Shown here: one piece after another, positions 17,585 to 27,251 of the stretch
How positions within the stretch are numbered: the stretch's first letter is position 1
Layout: each line of letters begins with the position of its first letter
From: CAVSJA01 sp963728145
GTDB lineage: Bacteria > Bacteroidota > Bacteroidia > Chitinophagales > Chitinophagaceae
DNA: 64,000 bases
Direction of reading: 5' to 3'
NCBI GenBank assembly: GCA_963728145.1
Contig: CAVSJA010000005.1
Span: forward strand, 66,602-130,601
Notes under the pieces: generated by a model
The model's database searches: none
Seen by the model: only the letters and a program-made list of their open reading frames with translations
What the model was told of the DNA's origin: nothing
Made by a program: the position numbers and the translations under genes

Positions 17585-20500
17585 ATGTTTATGAGCAAAT
17601 TCATCTACGCAAAAAGTAGAGCGGGAATCCTTTCTTTACTCTTACTAGCATTTCAATTCGCTTTCGCTCAGAATACTGCAACAATTAAGGGTGTGATTAA
17701 GGATGGAAATGGAAATCCGTTAAGTGGAGCCTCTGTCACAATTGAAGGACAAAAAGGTGGCACACTTACCGATAATGACGGGGCCTATTCATTAAAAGTA
17801 AAGCCGGGTTCTTACACGCTGGTCGTAAGTTATGTGGGACAGGAACCGCAACGATTTCCCGTAACGGCAACTGAGGGACAAACTACCGAACAAAATGCTA
17901 CACTGGCCCAAATAACAGACTTGAGTGGTATAGTCGTTGTTGGTTCACGTTCTCGCTTACCGCGAAGCCGGTTAACCACACCAGTTCCTGTAGATATTAT
18001 TAATACAAAAGAAATAAAGCAATTTGCGCAAACCGATGTCTCGCAAATGCTCACGTATACTGCTCCATCTTTTCAATCAGCACGGCAAACGATCTCAGAC
18101 GGAACAGACCATATAGATCCTGCCGGCTTGCGTGGTTTGGGACCAGACCAGACATTAGTTTTATTAAATGGCAAACGCAGGCATAATACTGCATTGGTGA
18201 ATATAAATGGTACAGTTGGCAGAGGTTCGGTTGGTACAGACCTGAATGCAATACCTGTTGCAGCAATTGAGAGGATTGAAGTGTTACGCGATGGAGCGGC
18301 AGCTCAATATGGTTCCGATGCGATCGCCGGCGTGATAAACATTGTTTTGAAAAAGAAATACAAGGGATTTAATCTATCCACCATGGCTGGTCAAAATTTT
18401 ACGACTGTGCCCTACGCAGGTGGACAAAATGTACAGGATGGATTGACCACACAGATTGATTTTAGTGGAGGATGGGGATGGGACAATGGTATTTACGTTA
18501 ACGTGTCGGGTCAATGGTTGAAAAGAGAAAATACAAATAGAAGCGGTCTCGATAATATTCCTTTGATCTATTATGGTAATGGGGGAGGACTTCCTCCAGG
18601 TTCAGCGGTTCCTCCGGGTGTTTCTCCAACTGATTATTATCGTTGGCTTATCGATCTTGACCGGGCTTATGAAAAAGATCGGAAATATAGTCGCCAGAAT
18701 ATAGTCGCGGGAAATTCAGCAAATGAAAATCTTGGGTTCTTTATAAATGCCGGAGCACCTGTTACAAAAACAATCGACTTCTATTTAACCACTGGTTTGA
18801 CTAACCGCACCGGTTCAGCAAGCGGATTCAGCCGAAATCCAAATTCCTGGAGCCAGCAAGCGGTAAAAGCCAATGGGCAACGATATTATTTCGATGGATT
18901 CCTTCCACAAATACATACTACGCTCAAAGATTACTCGGTACTGGCGGGTCTTACTTTCAAACTAGGTGAATGGAGTATAGATCTAAGTAATACACGAGGA
19001 GAAAACACACTGAAGTATGATATTAAAAACACCGGTAATTCTTCTCTGCCGGCAACAGATAATGTCCAAACTGAATTCTATGCAGGCGAATTGGCATTTC
19101 TTCAAAATACGATGAACCTGGACTTCACCCGGAAACTTGACTTGGCTGATGCGAGCACCTCATTAAATCTTGCATTCGGAGCTGAATATCGTTATGAGCG
19201 TTTCAGAATTGGTGCAGGGGAAGCTAATTCGTATATCAATGGGGGAAGGCAGTTTCAACCTGAACCAATTCCACCATATCCCGGCACTTCTACTTACTTC
19301 ACCTTCGCACCTGGTACTGCTGTTTCTGGTTCGCAGGTGTTTCCTGGCTTTCAACCCGGCGATGAGGTACATGCGACTCGTAATATTTATGCGGCGTATG
19401 GTGATGTTGAGTACCAGGGAAGAAATTTCATTATCGGTGGCGCATTGCGGTATGAAACATACGATGAGTTCCAGTTAAATTATAATAACGTAAGCGGAAA
19501 GGTAACCGGCAGAGTGGATATATCAAATAAGATCGCGGTTCGTGCTTCTTTAAGCACGGGGTTCCGCGCGCCATCACTACACCAGCGTTATTTCCAGAAT
19601 ACTTCTACACAGTTTGTAGGTGGACTTCCATCCAATGCTTTAACTGCTAATAACTATAATCCAATTGTAACGGAAGCGTTTGGAGTCAAAGAGCTCACGC
19701 CAGAAACTTCCAAGAGTATAACGGCAGGTTTGGTAGGTACACTCGCAAAGGGATTAACATTCACAATTGACGGATATTTCATCCGCATCGACGATCGCAT
19801 TGTATTGTCAACCCAGTTCAATCGCAGTAACCCGAAGGTGAATGAAATTCTAAATGATGCTGGCGTTGATCCATCTGTAAGCGCCTTACAATTCTGGACA
19901 AACGCAGTTAACACAGAAACCAAGGGCGTGGATCTTGTACTCACGCAAAGGTTTCGTTTTGGTAATGGAAATGCTTCATTGTCCTTTGCCGGGAATGTGA
20001 ATCATAACTATGTGGTAGGACCGATCAATACCAATTCAGTTATCGAAAATCCCGAAAATAATCCAAGCGAGTCGGATCCAAACGCGAACCCTGCAAATGA
20101 TTTCAAGAACGCATTGTTCGATCGTCAGCAGCGTTCAAGGATTGAAGTGGCGCAACCGCGAAGCAAGCTCAATTTTACGTTCACATATGATTTGCGGAAG
20201 TTCGGAATACTTTTACGCGCAGTAAGATTCGGAGAAACCCAGTATGTACATAATCTGGATCCCAATTCCAAGAATGAAAACACTAATGTTTATTTTAATG
20301 ATGTTGGACTTGGTACTGATCAAACCTTTGCAGCAAGGTGGACAACTGATCTGGTGTTGACACTTAAATTGCATCCGGCTGTTTCAATGAATATCGGCGC
20401 GAATAATCTTTTTGATGTCTATCCTGAGCGGGTCTTTATCGATTCGAGAAATGATCCGAGCGCATATTATAATGCGCCTGTCTCAAACGCGTTGGGAGTG

Positions 20501-20662
20501 AACAAAACGACCGGCGGTTTCAATGCTGCAAGAGATGCATCAAATCGCGGAAGATTCCTGTTCAATCCAAACCAATTTGGTTACAATGGACGATTCCTCT
20601 TTGCCCGCCTGAATATTGACTTGTATGAATTGACGCGCACTGGTGGTAGTAAGGCTAAATGA
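17585..20662 (+). CDS. TonB-dependent receptor with CarboxypepD_reg-like domain
   Basis: The 1025-residue protein has a signal peptide (cleavage after FAFAQ, about residue 29), a carboxypeptidase-regulatory-like domain (about 33-112), a plug domain (about 125-255, with LVLLNGKRRHNT and IERIEVLRDGAAAQYGSDAI) and a 22-strand type barrel. It belongs with iron-complex or general TonB receptors and not with SusC, since no SusD partner follows. Two ATGs at 17585 and 17591 are both possible; the second gives a slightly more normal signal peptide. The ligand is unknown. Divergent from ggt across a 169-bp gap. Confidence 0.92.
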   Translation: MFMSKFIYAKSRAGILSLLLLAFQFAFAQNTATIKGVIKDGNGNPLSGASVTIEGQKGGTLTDNDGAYSLKVKPGSYTLVVSYVGQEPQRFPVTATEGQTTEQNATLAQITDLSGIVVVGSRSRLPRSRLTTPVPVDIINTKEIKQFAQTDVSQMLTYTAPSFQSARQTISDGTDHIDPAGLRGLGPDQTLVLLNGKRRHNTALVNINGTVGRGSVGTDLNAIPVAAIERIEVLRDGAAAQYGSDAIAGVINIVLKKKYKGFNLSTMAGQNFTTVPYAGGQNVQDGLTTQIDFSGGWGWDNGIYVNVSGQWLKRENTNRSGLDNIPLIYYGNGGGLPPGSAVPPGVSPTDYYRWLIDLDRAYEKDRKYSRQNIVAGNSANENLGFFINAGAPVTKTIDFYLTTGLTNRTGSASGFSRNPNSWSQQAVKANGQRYYFDGFLPQIHTTLKDYSVLAGLTFKLGEWSIDLSNTRGENTLKYDIKNTGNSSLPATDNVQTEFYAGELAFLQNTMNLDFTRKLDLADASTSLNLAFGAEYRYERFRIGAGEANSYINGGRQFQPEPIPPYPGTSTYFTFAPGTAVSGSQVFPGFQPGDEVHATRNIYAAYGDVEYQGRNFIIGGALRYETYDEFQLNYNNVSGKVTGRVDISNKIAVRASLSTGFRAPSLHQRYFQNTSTQFVGGLPSNALTANNYNPIVTEAFGVKELTPETSKSITAGLVGTLAKGLTFTIDGYFIRIDDRIVLSTQFNRSNPKVNEILNDAGVDPSVSALQFWTNAVNTETKGVDLVLTQRFRFGNGNASLSFAGNVNHNYVVGPINTNSVIENPENNPSESDPNANPANDFKNALFDRQQRSRIEVAQPRSKLNFTFTYDLRKFGILLRAVRFGETQYVHNLDPNSKNENTNVYFNDVGLGTDQTFAARWTTDLVLTLKLHPAVSMNIGANNLFDVYPERVFIDSRNDPSAYYNAPVSNALGVNKTTGGFNAARDASNRGRFLFNPNQFGYNGRFLFARLNIDLYELTRTGGSKAK

Positions 20663-20673
20663 TTTAGGCGGTG

Positions 20674-20730
20674 AGTTGATTGGTTGATTGGTTGATTGGT
20701 TGATTAGTTGATTAGTAACCAATCAATCAG
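20674..20730. repeat. F6 array (8-bp unit TTGATTGG), short right arm
   Basis: Left arm has about five copies of TTGATTGG or TTGATTAG; the right arm is a single TAACCAATCAATCAG segment. It lies 12 bp after the receptor stop and upstream of a same-strand gene. Confidence 0.85.
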
Positions 20731-20784
20731 AAATACAACACATTAATAATACTCAGCATCTCCAAATAATCAGACCTTAGGGGT

Positions 20785-21237
20785 ATGAAAAAAGGCTATA
20801 TCATTTTTAACGGGATTCGATTTCCCTATTACCTCGTTGATCATGCAATAGCATGGGCTGAAAAAAATAAATCCGGATTGTTCGCGCTTTTCCTAAAGGG
20901 AGGGGAGGAAGAGGAAGGTTATCCTTTTCCAAGCGATCTCGATTCAGCAGAAAAACTAAAGAACAAAGAAGATGCAGAAAAAGATGATGAGGCAATAATA
21001 AAGGATGATACGAAGTTGTTGCAACATATGGCGAAGTCAAAGGGAGTGGAGATCGAGGTTGAAGAGTTGAAGGATCCAACTATAAATGAGGTTTTGAAAA
21101 AGATTAAGGACGCTGCCGTGGTTTTCGTTGATGCGAATGCTGATCCGGATGATATTGCAGCCCCAACAAAGTTTACGCTACAAGAGCTGGCCGGAAAATT
21201 AGGCGTACCTGTTGAACAGGTAAACGAAGAGGAGTAA
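20785..21237 (+). CDS. Acidic hypothetical protein, possibly Usp-like fold
   Basis: A 150-residue soluble, acidic protein that I do not recognise. It alternates strands and helices: YIIFNGI, a helix with DHAIAWAEKN, GLFALFLKGG, a charged low-complexity linker (about residues 44-72, rich in E, D and K), a helix LLQHMAKSKG, IEVEEL, and AAVVFVDANAD. This order resembles the universal stress protein fold, but the usual ATP-binding glycine motif is missing. The start ATG lies after a short leader. It is followed 81 bp later by a secreted amide hydrolase on the same strand. Confidence 0.6.
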   Translation: MKKGYIIFNGIRFPYYLVDHAIAWAEKNKSGLFALFLKGGEEEEGYPFPSDLDSAEKLKNKEDAEKDDEAIIKDDTKLLQHMAKSKGVEIEVEELKDPTINEVLKKIKDAAVVFVDANADPDDIAAPTKFTLQELAGKLGVPVEQVNEEE

Positions 21238-21318
21238 TAAGTCGAGATTCCTTCCATCCATTTTAACGCTGAAATGTTTTCCCAAAGGGTTAAATTCAGT
21301 TTCATAAAAAAGGATCAT

Positions 21319-22368
21319 ATGAAACAAATTCTATCCTTAATTATATTATTCCTCGCTTTCCCGGCATTTTCCTGCACCACCTTTTTCATTAACCGAAATG
21401 GTCAACTCATCTTTGGCCGTAATTATGATTGGGTAGCAGGACAGGGGATGGTGAATACCAACCTGCGCGGACTTGCCAAAACATCTTTTGCAATGCCCGA
21501 TGGATCCACCATCAATTGGGTTTCAAAATACGGAAGCATCACTTTTAATCAGTATGGAAAGGAATTTCCCACAGGTGGAATGAATGAAAAGGGATTGGTG
21601 GTTGAATTGATGTGGCTGAATGATACAAAGTATCCAGCTCCCGATCAAAGACCAAGCCTAACCGTGTTGCAATGGTTGCAATACCAGCTGGACAATAATT
21701 CAACCGTTTCCGAAGTAATTCAGACGGATTCTAAATTGCGAATTTCTGCAAGCGATGTGCCATTGCACTACCTCGTTGCTGACGTATCCGGCGATGTTGC
21801 TTCTATCGAATTTCTGAATGGTAAAATGGTTGTGCATAGAGGCAAGGATCTGCCAATAGCAGTTCTTGCAAACAATACTTATGCTAACTCATGGGATGCC
21901 GTAAAAAATCTTTATGGAGCAAGTAATGTAAGCCTTAAGGATAATTCTGATGCCCGGTTCGCCAAAGCCTGCAAGATGGTGAAGGAATTCCAGGATCAAA
22001 GCCTTTCAACACCGGTCGTTGATTATTCATTCAAAATTCTCAATGAGGTTTCCCAGGGCGATCATACCAAATGGAGTATCGTGTATGATCTTGTTGCAAA
22101 AAAGATCTATTTTAAAACCCTCAAATATGCACAAGTAAAATCAGTTGAGTTCTCTGCATTTGATTTTAGTTGTACCTCGTCAGCAAAGGCATTCGATATG
22201 AATCAATCGACAACAGGAACTGTTAGCGACAAATTTGTTTCTTACTCTCCTGACTTCAATAGAAAAATAACAGAAGCAACCGTGAAAGCTAGCCGGGGAG
22301 AAGTAAATATTAGAAAGGAAGAAATGGAAGCATGGCTGGAGTATACGGAGAAGATTCGGTGCAGGTAG
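21319..22368 (+). CDS. Secreted linear amide C-N hydrolase (choloylglycine family)
   Basis: The 349-residue protein belongs to the Ntn-hydrolase family of bile-salt hydrolase and penicillin V acylase, which cleave linear amide bonds. A signal peptide (residues 1-18) ends immediately before Cys19, so signal cleavage would expose the catalytic N-terminal Cys; the following TTFFINRNG and FGRNYDW segments are family signatures, including the Arg and Asp partners of the Cys. Further motifs are GGMNEKGLVVELMWL and the NxxS-type strand near the end. The ATG at 21319 with AAGGAT upstream starts the signal peptide; an in-frame ATG at 21274 does not. In an environmental organism, candidates for substrate are acyl-homoserine lactones, acyl amino acids or other N-acyl amides. 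Confidence 0.88.
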   Translation: MKQILSLIILFLAFPAFSCTTFFINRNGQLIFGRNYDWVAGQGMVNTNLRGLAKTSFAMPDGSTINWVSKYGSITFNQYGKEFPTGGMNEKGLVVELMWLNDTKYPAPDQRPSLTVLQWLQYQLDNNSTVSEVIQTDSKLRISASDVPLHYLVADVSGDVASIEFLNGKMVVHRGKDLPIAVLANNTYANSWDAVKNLYGASNVSLKDNSDARFAKACKMVKEFQDQSLSTPVVDYSFKILNEVSQGDHTKWSIVYDLVAKKIYFKTLKYAQVKSVEFSAFDFSCTSSAKAFDMNQSTTGTVSDKFVSYSPDFNRKITEATVKASRGEVNIRKEEMEAWLEYTEKIRCR

Positions 22369-22370
22369 GG

Positions 22371-22607
22371 TGGTTGATAGGGTTGACAAGGTTGATAGGG
22401 TTGACAGGGTTGATGAGGTTGATGAGGTTGCCAATTGTAAAATTACTTCATAGAAATAACTAAGGGTCAATAAAAGATTTTTTTGACCCTTAGTTATTTT
22501 ATTAAAAGAAGAATTAGTTCACTCCTTATCAAACCTGTCAACCTTGTCAACCTTGTCAACCCTGTCAACCCTGTCAACCTTTTCAACCCCATCAACCCCA
22601 TCAACCT
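22371..22607. repeat. F2 inverted tandem array around a terminator
   Basis: Left arm 22371-22430 and right arm 22525-22607 have 9-bp units (GGTTGACAG type). They flank the perfect terminator at 22454-22499 between convergent genes, starting 2 bp after one stop codon and ending 4 bp before the other. Confidence 0.93.
22454..22499. terminator. Bidirectional terminator with 17-bp perfect stem
   Basis: Stem 22454-22470 pairs perfectly with 22483-22499 (AATAACTAAGGGTCAA core). The tails are T-rich on both strands. It serves two convergent genes. Confidence 0.88.
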
Positions 22608-22611
22608 TACC

Positions 22612-23358
22612 TCAAAGCGGCCGGATCCAGATATTCCTAAAACTTACAGCATCACCATGATCCTGCAATGTCAATGGTTCTTTATCACCATGCTTGTCAT
22701 AAGTCGGTAGACCGATATATTGGGTGCCGCCCCATAAGATTGAATTGTTTTGAACCAAAATTCCATTAAGCAACACCGTTATCCTTGCGGGTGATTTAAC
22801 CGTGCTATCGGCATTGAAGCGGGGAGCGATGAAGATGACATCATAGGTTTGCCATTCGCCTGGACCACGGGTGGCGTTTACCGCGGGAGGTAGTTGCTTG
22901 TAAATACTTCCGGCCTGACCGTTAGAGTAAGTACGGTTTTTATAGGAATCAAGTACCTGCAGTTCGTATTTGCCCATTAGGAAAATCCCGCTATTCCCCC
23001 GGCCCTGGCCTTCCCCCTTTACTTCCGAAGGCGTTCTCCATTCGATATGTAGCTGGCAATCCCCAAATCCTTCCTTTGTACTTATCTCGCCGGTTCCGCG
23101 TGCAACGGTCATTGCACCGTCGGCAATGGTCCATTTTACTTCGCCACCGTTTTTCGCTTTAAACTTTGAAGCATCTTTCCCATCAAAAAGTACAATCGCA
23201 TCAGAAGGCGCGTCCGCACTTGTTTTGCCGGGACTTACCACTTTCGGCTCAGGATACCATACCTCCGTCAGTTTCGGGTCTCCTGTTCTCGGTGTCTGTG
23301 CGTTCGCTGCAACAACGGCCATCAAAAGCGCGGAGGCAAGGGACAAGTTCAATTTCAT
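22612..23358 (-). CDS. DUF1080 (3-keto-disaccharide hydrolase-like) secreted protein
   Basis: The 248-residue protein has a signal peptide (to VVAANAQ, about residue 20) and a DUF1080/PF06439 concanavalin-like domain, with VLFDGKDASKFKAK near residue 58, IEWRTP, the GNSGIFLMGKYELQVLDSY core and a closing DHGDAVSFRNIWIRPL. Members act on glycosidic bonds, some shown to be 3-keto-disaccharide hydrolases, and are very frequent in Bacteroidota and Planctomycetota. It is probably periplasmic. It is convergent with the amide hydrolase; a 65-bp gap separates it from acylphosphatase upstream. Confidence 0.9.
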   Translation of the reverse strand: MKLNLSLASALLMAVVAANAQTPRTGDPKLTEVWYPEPKVVSPGKTSADAPSDAIVLFDGKDASKFKAKNGGEVKWTIADGAMTVARGTGEISTKEGFGDCQLHIEWRTPSEVKGEGQGRGNSGIFLMGKYELQVLDSYKNRTYSNGQAGSIYKQLPPAVNATRGPGEWQTYDVIFIAPRFNADSTVKSPARITVLLNGILVQNNSILWGGTQYIGLPTYDKHGDKEPLTLQDHGDAVSFRNIWIRPL

Positions 23359-23423
23359 GGTATGATTTTTTTATTAGATAAAATAGGGCCAACAAGTTAA
23401 TGAATTTCCCAAAAGTGGCGGGC

Positions 23424-23693
23424 CTAACGGATTATCAAAAACCCTGAAAATCCTTGTAATGGAAGCTCGTTGGTTTTTATTTCTGTTACTAATGCCCTTG
23501 GCGGTCCTTGCCGACACCAGTTGATCAACTCCTTTAATCGTGCAGCATCTCCCGTTGCGATGAGCTCAACATCTCCGCCCGGAAGATTTCTTACCGTACC
23601 AGTAATGTTTAAGGAAAGAGCTTTCTCTTTAGCACTCTGACGGTAATAAACACCCTGCACCAGTCCTTTAACTAAAATAGAAATCGTTTGCAT
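23424..23693 (-). CDS. acyP: Acylphosphatase
   Basis: The 89-residue protein matches the acylphosphatase family, which hydrolyses carboxyl-phosphate bonds. The phosphate-binding loop GLVQGVYYRQ holds the catalytic Arg18, and GTVRNLPGG holds the catalytic Asn36. Length is the family norm and no signal peptide is present. It could be cotranscribed with the DUF1080 gene downstream (65-bp gap), though the two products have no obvious link. Confidence 0.95.
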   Translation of the reverse strand: MQTISILVKGLVQGVYYRQSAKEKALSLNITGTVRNLPGGDVELIATGDAARLKELINWCRQGPPRALVTEIKTNELPLQGFSGFLIIR

Positions 23694-23861
23694 GAAATAT
23701 AACTCTACTAAAATTATTCAAGAACGTAGATTTACGAGCAGCTTTTTTTTCCTCGTATTGTCTATTGATTGTAATTTAGTGGAACCCTTTATTAAATCTC
23801 CTCCCCCTTATCCCCGAATCAAAAAGGTTCTTCTCATTTATTTAATTCAAACACTAAGTGT

Positions 23862-24374
23862 ATGGAAACAATTCGTACTATCGGACTATTCATGTTATCC
23901 GGCCTGGTTATTACTTCCTGTCAAAAATCCCTGAGCGACGAAGGAAGCGAAGAAACAAACAAAGCAAAGGCAGCCCAATTTCAATCAGCGATCCATGGCA
24001 GTAACTACAAACTAACGGCCTTCTACAGTGACAAACCAATTGATTACGTCACAACCGACGCCGTCGTGAAATCTGAGACAGATCTTTGGGACTATGTGAG
24101 GCCTCATTTGAAAGATGATGTAACTAGTTTCACGGGAGACGCATCAGTGGTGATTATGCAAAATGCGGTTAAGATTCCGGGTGATGATTCTCCACAATTG
24201 TCGAGATCATATTCCACCGGCTTTGACAAATCATTTGTGTTTTTCAATTTTGTCGATGATGCTTATAAACCGCAACAATATAAGCTCAGCGAATTTGATG
24301 GATCAAAATTTATCGTCTACATCGACTGGCCGGGAGGAGTGAGGCTTTTTTCCAAATTTGAGAAAGTGCAGTGA
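23862..24374 (+). CDS. Hypothetical lipoprotein
   Basis: The 170-residue product has a signal peptide with lipobox VITSC (Cys20), followed by a charged linker rich in E, K and S and a domain of unknown function with strands such as YKLTAFYSDKPI and KFIVYIDWPGGV. I do not recognise a family. The ATG at 23862 gives the signal peptide; upstream frames lack one. It is divergent from acyP and convergent with a response regulator across an F2 array. Confidence 0.7.
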   Translation: METIRTIGLFMLSGLVITSCQKSLSDEGSEETNKAKAAQFQSAIHGSNYKLTAFYSDKPIDYVTTDAVVKSETDLWDYVRPHLKDDVTSFTGDASVVIMQNAVKIPGDDSPQLSRSYSTGFDKSFVFFNFVDDAYKPQQYKLSEFDGSKFIVYIDWPGGVRLFSKFEKVQ

Positions 24375-24376
24375 TA

Positions 24377-24616
24377 GGTTGACAAGGTTGATAAGGTTGA
24401 CAGGGTTGTTCCCGCTTTCGCGGGAATGATGGGTTGAAAGGGTTGACAACAAGGGTCAACTAATATCTTCTTTTGACAAAATATTTAAGGGTCAATAAAC
24501 ATCTTATTGACCCTTTTTATTTCTTTAAAGCAACATTCGCATTGAATACCTTGTCCAACCCGTCAACCCTCAGTCAACCCTGTCAACCTTGTCAACCCTG
24601 TCAACCTAAATCAACC
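24377..24616. repeat. F2 inverted tandem array with nested hairpins
   Basis: Left arm 24377-24450, interrupted by a CCCGCTTTCGCGGG palindrome at about 24410; right arm 24550-24616. The terminator at 24487-24520 lies inside. The array begins 2 bp after the lipoprotein stop and overlaps the response-regulator stop (24606-24608). Confidence 0.9.
24487..24520. terminator. Intrinsic terminator between convergent genes
   Basis: Stem AAGGGTCAATA (24487-24497) pairs with TATTGACCCTT (24505-24515), followed by a T-run. Its stem shares AAGGGTCAA with the terminator at 22454. Confidence 0.85.
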
Positions 24617-25244
24617 GGTGCTCATAAGCATACTTCACCAACCCAATCACACTACTCGTCTTCGTTTTTCGGAAAATATTCTTGCGGTGGGTTTCAACGG
24701 TTCGTTCACTGATAAATAGAGTATCGGCAATTTTCTTGTTGCTGAATTCTTTTTCGATCAGGCGTATGATGCCGATCTCTCTTTCAGTAAGTTGAGAATC
24801 TTCATTTTCTTTCTTCCGCTCACTTGCCTTCTTCATTTCAGTGATCACTTCATCGCTGAAATAAATTCCTCCAGACGCGATCTTGTCCAGGGCCGTGATC
24901 AATTCAGCTTTTCCAATATTCTTAAGTACATATCCTGCGATATCTGCATCATCGATCATTCTATTTACCGTATCACCCTGGCCGCTCATTGAAAGTGCCA
25001 GGATCTTTATTTCAGGATGGCTCTTTCTTACCAGTTTGACCAATTCGTCTCCGTTGAGATGGGGCATCATTACATCAGTAAGTAGAATGTCAACCGGTTG
25101 TTTTTCCAATAATGGGAGAAGTTCCCGCGGATCAGTTGTTGTATTCAAAACCTGGAAGCGTTCATGACCCTCAAGCAAGGATAATAAACCGTCGATCACG
25201 ATTTGGTGATCGTCAACAATAGCCAGTTTCATCCTTTGCTTCAT
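24606..25244 (-). CDS. NarL/LuxR-type response regulator
   Basis: A 212-residue two-component regulator: receiver domain (about 5-120; acidic pair at 11-12, phospho-acceptor Asp57 in LLTDVMMP, conserved Thr/Ser and Lys in ALSMSG and YVLKNIG) and a C-terminal LuxR helix-turn-helix (about 148-212; LTEREIGIIRLI, then SNKKIADTLFISERTVETHRKNIFRK). It should bind DNA when phosphorylated. The cognate kinase gene is directly upstream on the same strand (63-bp gap). The start is either ATG 25244 or ATG 25232. Targets are unknown. Confidence 0.95.
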   Translation of the reverse strand: MKQRMKLAIVDDHQIVIDGLLSLLEGHERFQVLNTTTDPRELLPLLEKQPVDILLTDVMMPHLNGDELVKLVRKSHPEIKILALSMSGQGDTVNRMIDDADIAGYVLKNIGKAELITALDKIASGGIYFSDEVITEMKKASERKKENEDSQLTEREIGIIRLIEKEFSNKKIADTLFISERTVETHRKNIFRKTKTSSVIGLVKYAYEHRLI

Positions 25245-25307
25245 TGGTGGTCGTCTTAATTAGATGGATATAGAAAGGCCGGTATTAAAGTAATCAAATT
25301 TTACATT

Positions 25308-27251
25308 TCAGCTCGCCGGAACATGAATGGCCACCAGTGTTCCCTTGCCAGGGGTTGAATCAAAGTCTACGGTTCCTTTCAGGTATTCAATCCGGGTCCG
25401 GATGTTCTTCAATCCCAGGCCATCAAATGCTTTTGATTCCCGGGCGTCAAAACCTTTGCCATTGTCTTCTATTGTCGCACTGATGCCGTCTTTATCTTTT
25501 ATTAATGAGATGTCCAGGTGATTTGCTCCTGAATGTTTGATAACATTATTCACGCACTCCTGGATCACGCGATACAATACCGTTTCCAGGTTGCTCTCCA
25601 GCCGCTCATTCAATCCTTCGCTGTACAGGTCTATTTTCAAAACTTTGGTATCGATCTTATCAATGAATTCGCGAATGGCCGCTGAAAGACCGGCCTTAAG
25701 TAATGCATTCGGCATCATATTATGCGATACAGTCCGAACTTCCTTGCAGGATTCATCAACCAGGCTGATAATTTTTTCGAATTTTTCCTTTTGATGAGGT
25801 TCAAGAAACTTGAATTCATTCTCAAACGAAGACAAATTCATTTTCGCTGCACTCATGATTTGTCCAACTCCATCATGCAGATCTTTTGCTATTCGTTGTC
25901 TTTCTTTTTCCTCAGCTTCCAAAACTGCCCTGGTTGAGAGTTCCTGTTGCCTCATAATGGCTGCCTGCAATTTTGATTCCTGTTTTAAACGATAACGCCG
26001 ATAGAGGGAATAACTCAGGAAAACAGCTAATGCAACAAGAATCACGATCCCGATTATGATCAGGTTCTTCCTGCTGAGTTGTATTCTTTGCAAAAGGATC
26101 TGCTGTTCTTTTTTCTCGGATTCATACTTCAATTGCATCTCAGCCAATGCTCGTGGATTCGCATCAGCATATAAGCTATCTTTCAAATCACTGATCTTCT
26201 TATAAACTTCAGCCGCCTGCTTGAAATCTCCCGCCACCTGATAATTTTCAGCCATTGCAGAATAGATCATCGGCAATTTCGCATCGATCTTATTTGCCTT
26301 TGCAATATCCAATGCCTGTTTGGAAACAGCAATTCCTTCCGCTGGCTTATTGAGCCTGGCATAGAGATTCGCCATTTCAGAAAGATCAGATACAATAAAG
26401 AAAGGGTCCCCGACCTTTTCTCTCAATGGCTTTGCAGCAAGAAAACTTTGCAACGCGTCTTCATGCCGTCCATGTTTTGTTTGCGTTGTGCCAAGAATAT
26501 AATATCCGTTTGCTTCCGCATTCAGATCGTTTTGTTCATGGGCAATGGTTATCGCCAGCCTTGAATATTTCTCAGCAGAATCCAGTTTGCCCAGGGAACC
26601 ATACGATGAGGCGAGGTTATTATAAATCGTAGCATTCCGGATATTCATCTTTTTTTCCCCGATCAACTTTAGCGCCGTGGTAAAACTCTCAACGGCTTCC
26701 TGGAATCGGTTTGATTCCATCATCACCCAACCAATATTCACCCTCGCCCTGAGTTGAGTCATGATATCATTACTCTCTTCGGCGAGACTAAGGGCCTTAT
26801 AGAAATGTTCGAGCGCTTCTTTCTTCTGATTCATCTTCATCAGGCAGAGTCCGCTAAAGGATTCATGTAAGGCTTCAAGTGACATTTGTTCTTTATGCCT
26901 TCTCAGCCATTCAATATTCTTTTGCACGGTGGCAAAGGCTCTTTCTGGCTTACCCGTATTGTAATCGTGAGAAGCATAGTAGTAATTGGCACGGATGATC
27001 TGGAGACTATCACCTCTTTCCTGTGCCAGTTTGAAAGCCTGGTTTGCATAGTATAAACTTGAATCCGGATGAGAAACACGAAAACGGTCCGCCAGTTGCA
27101 GGAGGATCTCTGTTCGTTGGTTAATTGGAAGATTTCCTTTTAATAAATTCAGCAGGCTATCATTATTTGCCTTCGCGGAAATTTGAAATAAGGTTGAAAG
27201 TAACAGAATGAAACAGATTCTGAAGTGGCGGCGTAGAAATAAAGTTTTCAT
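25308..27251 (-). CDS. TPR-containing sensor histidine kinase (HisKA_3)
   Basis: The 647-residue protein has a signal peptide/first membrane segment (about 10-28), a periplasmic TPR domain of about eight repeats (about 40-370), a coiled segment, a membrane helix NLIIIGIVILVALAVF (about 395-415), a HisKA_3 dimerisation helix with His459 in KDLHDGVGQ, and a HATPase domain (N box ECVNNVIKHSG, G boxes DNGKGF and GLGLKNIR, then GKGT). It should phosphorylate the downstream response regulator. Its ATG overlaps the dapB stop by ATGA, so translation is coupled to dapB, an unusual link between a lysine/peptidoglycan gene and a signalling pair. Confidence 0.95.
   Translation of the reverse strand: MKTLFLRRHFRICFILLLSTLFQISAKANNDSLLNLLKGNLPINQRTEILLQLADRFRVSHPDSSLYYANQAFKLAQERGDSLQIIRANYYYASHDYNTGKPERAFATVQKNIEWLRRHKEQMSLEALHESFSGLCLMKMNQKKEALEHFYKALSLAEESNDIMTQLRARVNIGWVMMESNRFQEAVESFTTALKLIGEKKMNIRNATIYNNLASSYGSLGKLDSAEKYSRLAITIAHEQNDLNAEANGYYILGTTQTKHGRHEDALQSFLAAKPLREKVGDPFFIVSDLSEMANLYARLNKPAEGIAVSKQALDIAKANKIDAKLPMIYSAMAENYQVAGDFKQAAEVYKKISDLKDSLYADANPRALAEMQLKYESEKKEQQILLQRIQLSRKNLIIIGIVILVALAVFLSYSLYRRYRLKQESKLQAAIMRQQELSTRAVLEAEEKERQRIAKDLHDGVGQIMSAAKMNLSSFENEFKFLEPHQKEKFEKIISLVDESCKEVRTVSHNMMPNALLKAGLSAAIREFIDKIDTKVLKIDLYSEGLNERLESNLETVLYRVIQECVNNVIKHSGANHLDISLIKDKDGISATIEDNGKGFDARESKAFDGLGLKNIRTRIEYLKGTVDFDSTPGKGTLVAIHVPAS

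Noticed and set aside
17585..20662. SusC/SusD polysaccharide utilisation locus
   Set aside because: Receptor shape is general TonB type and no SusD-like gene or glycan enzymes follow it.
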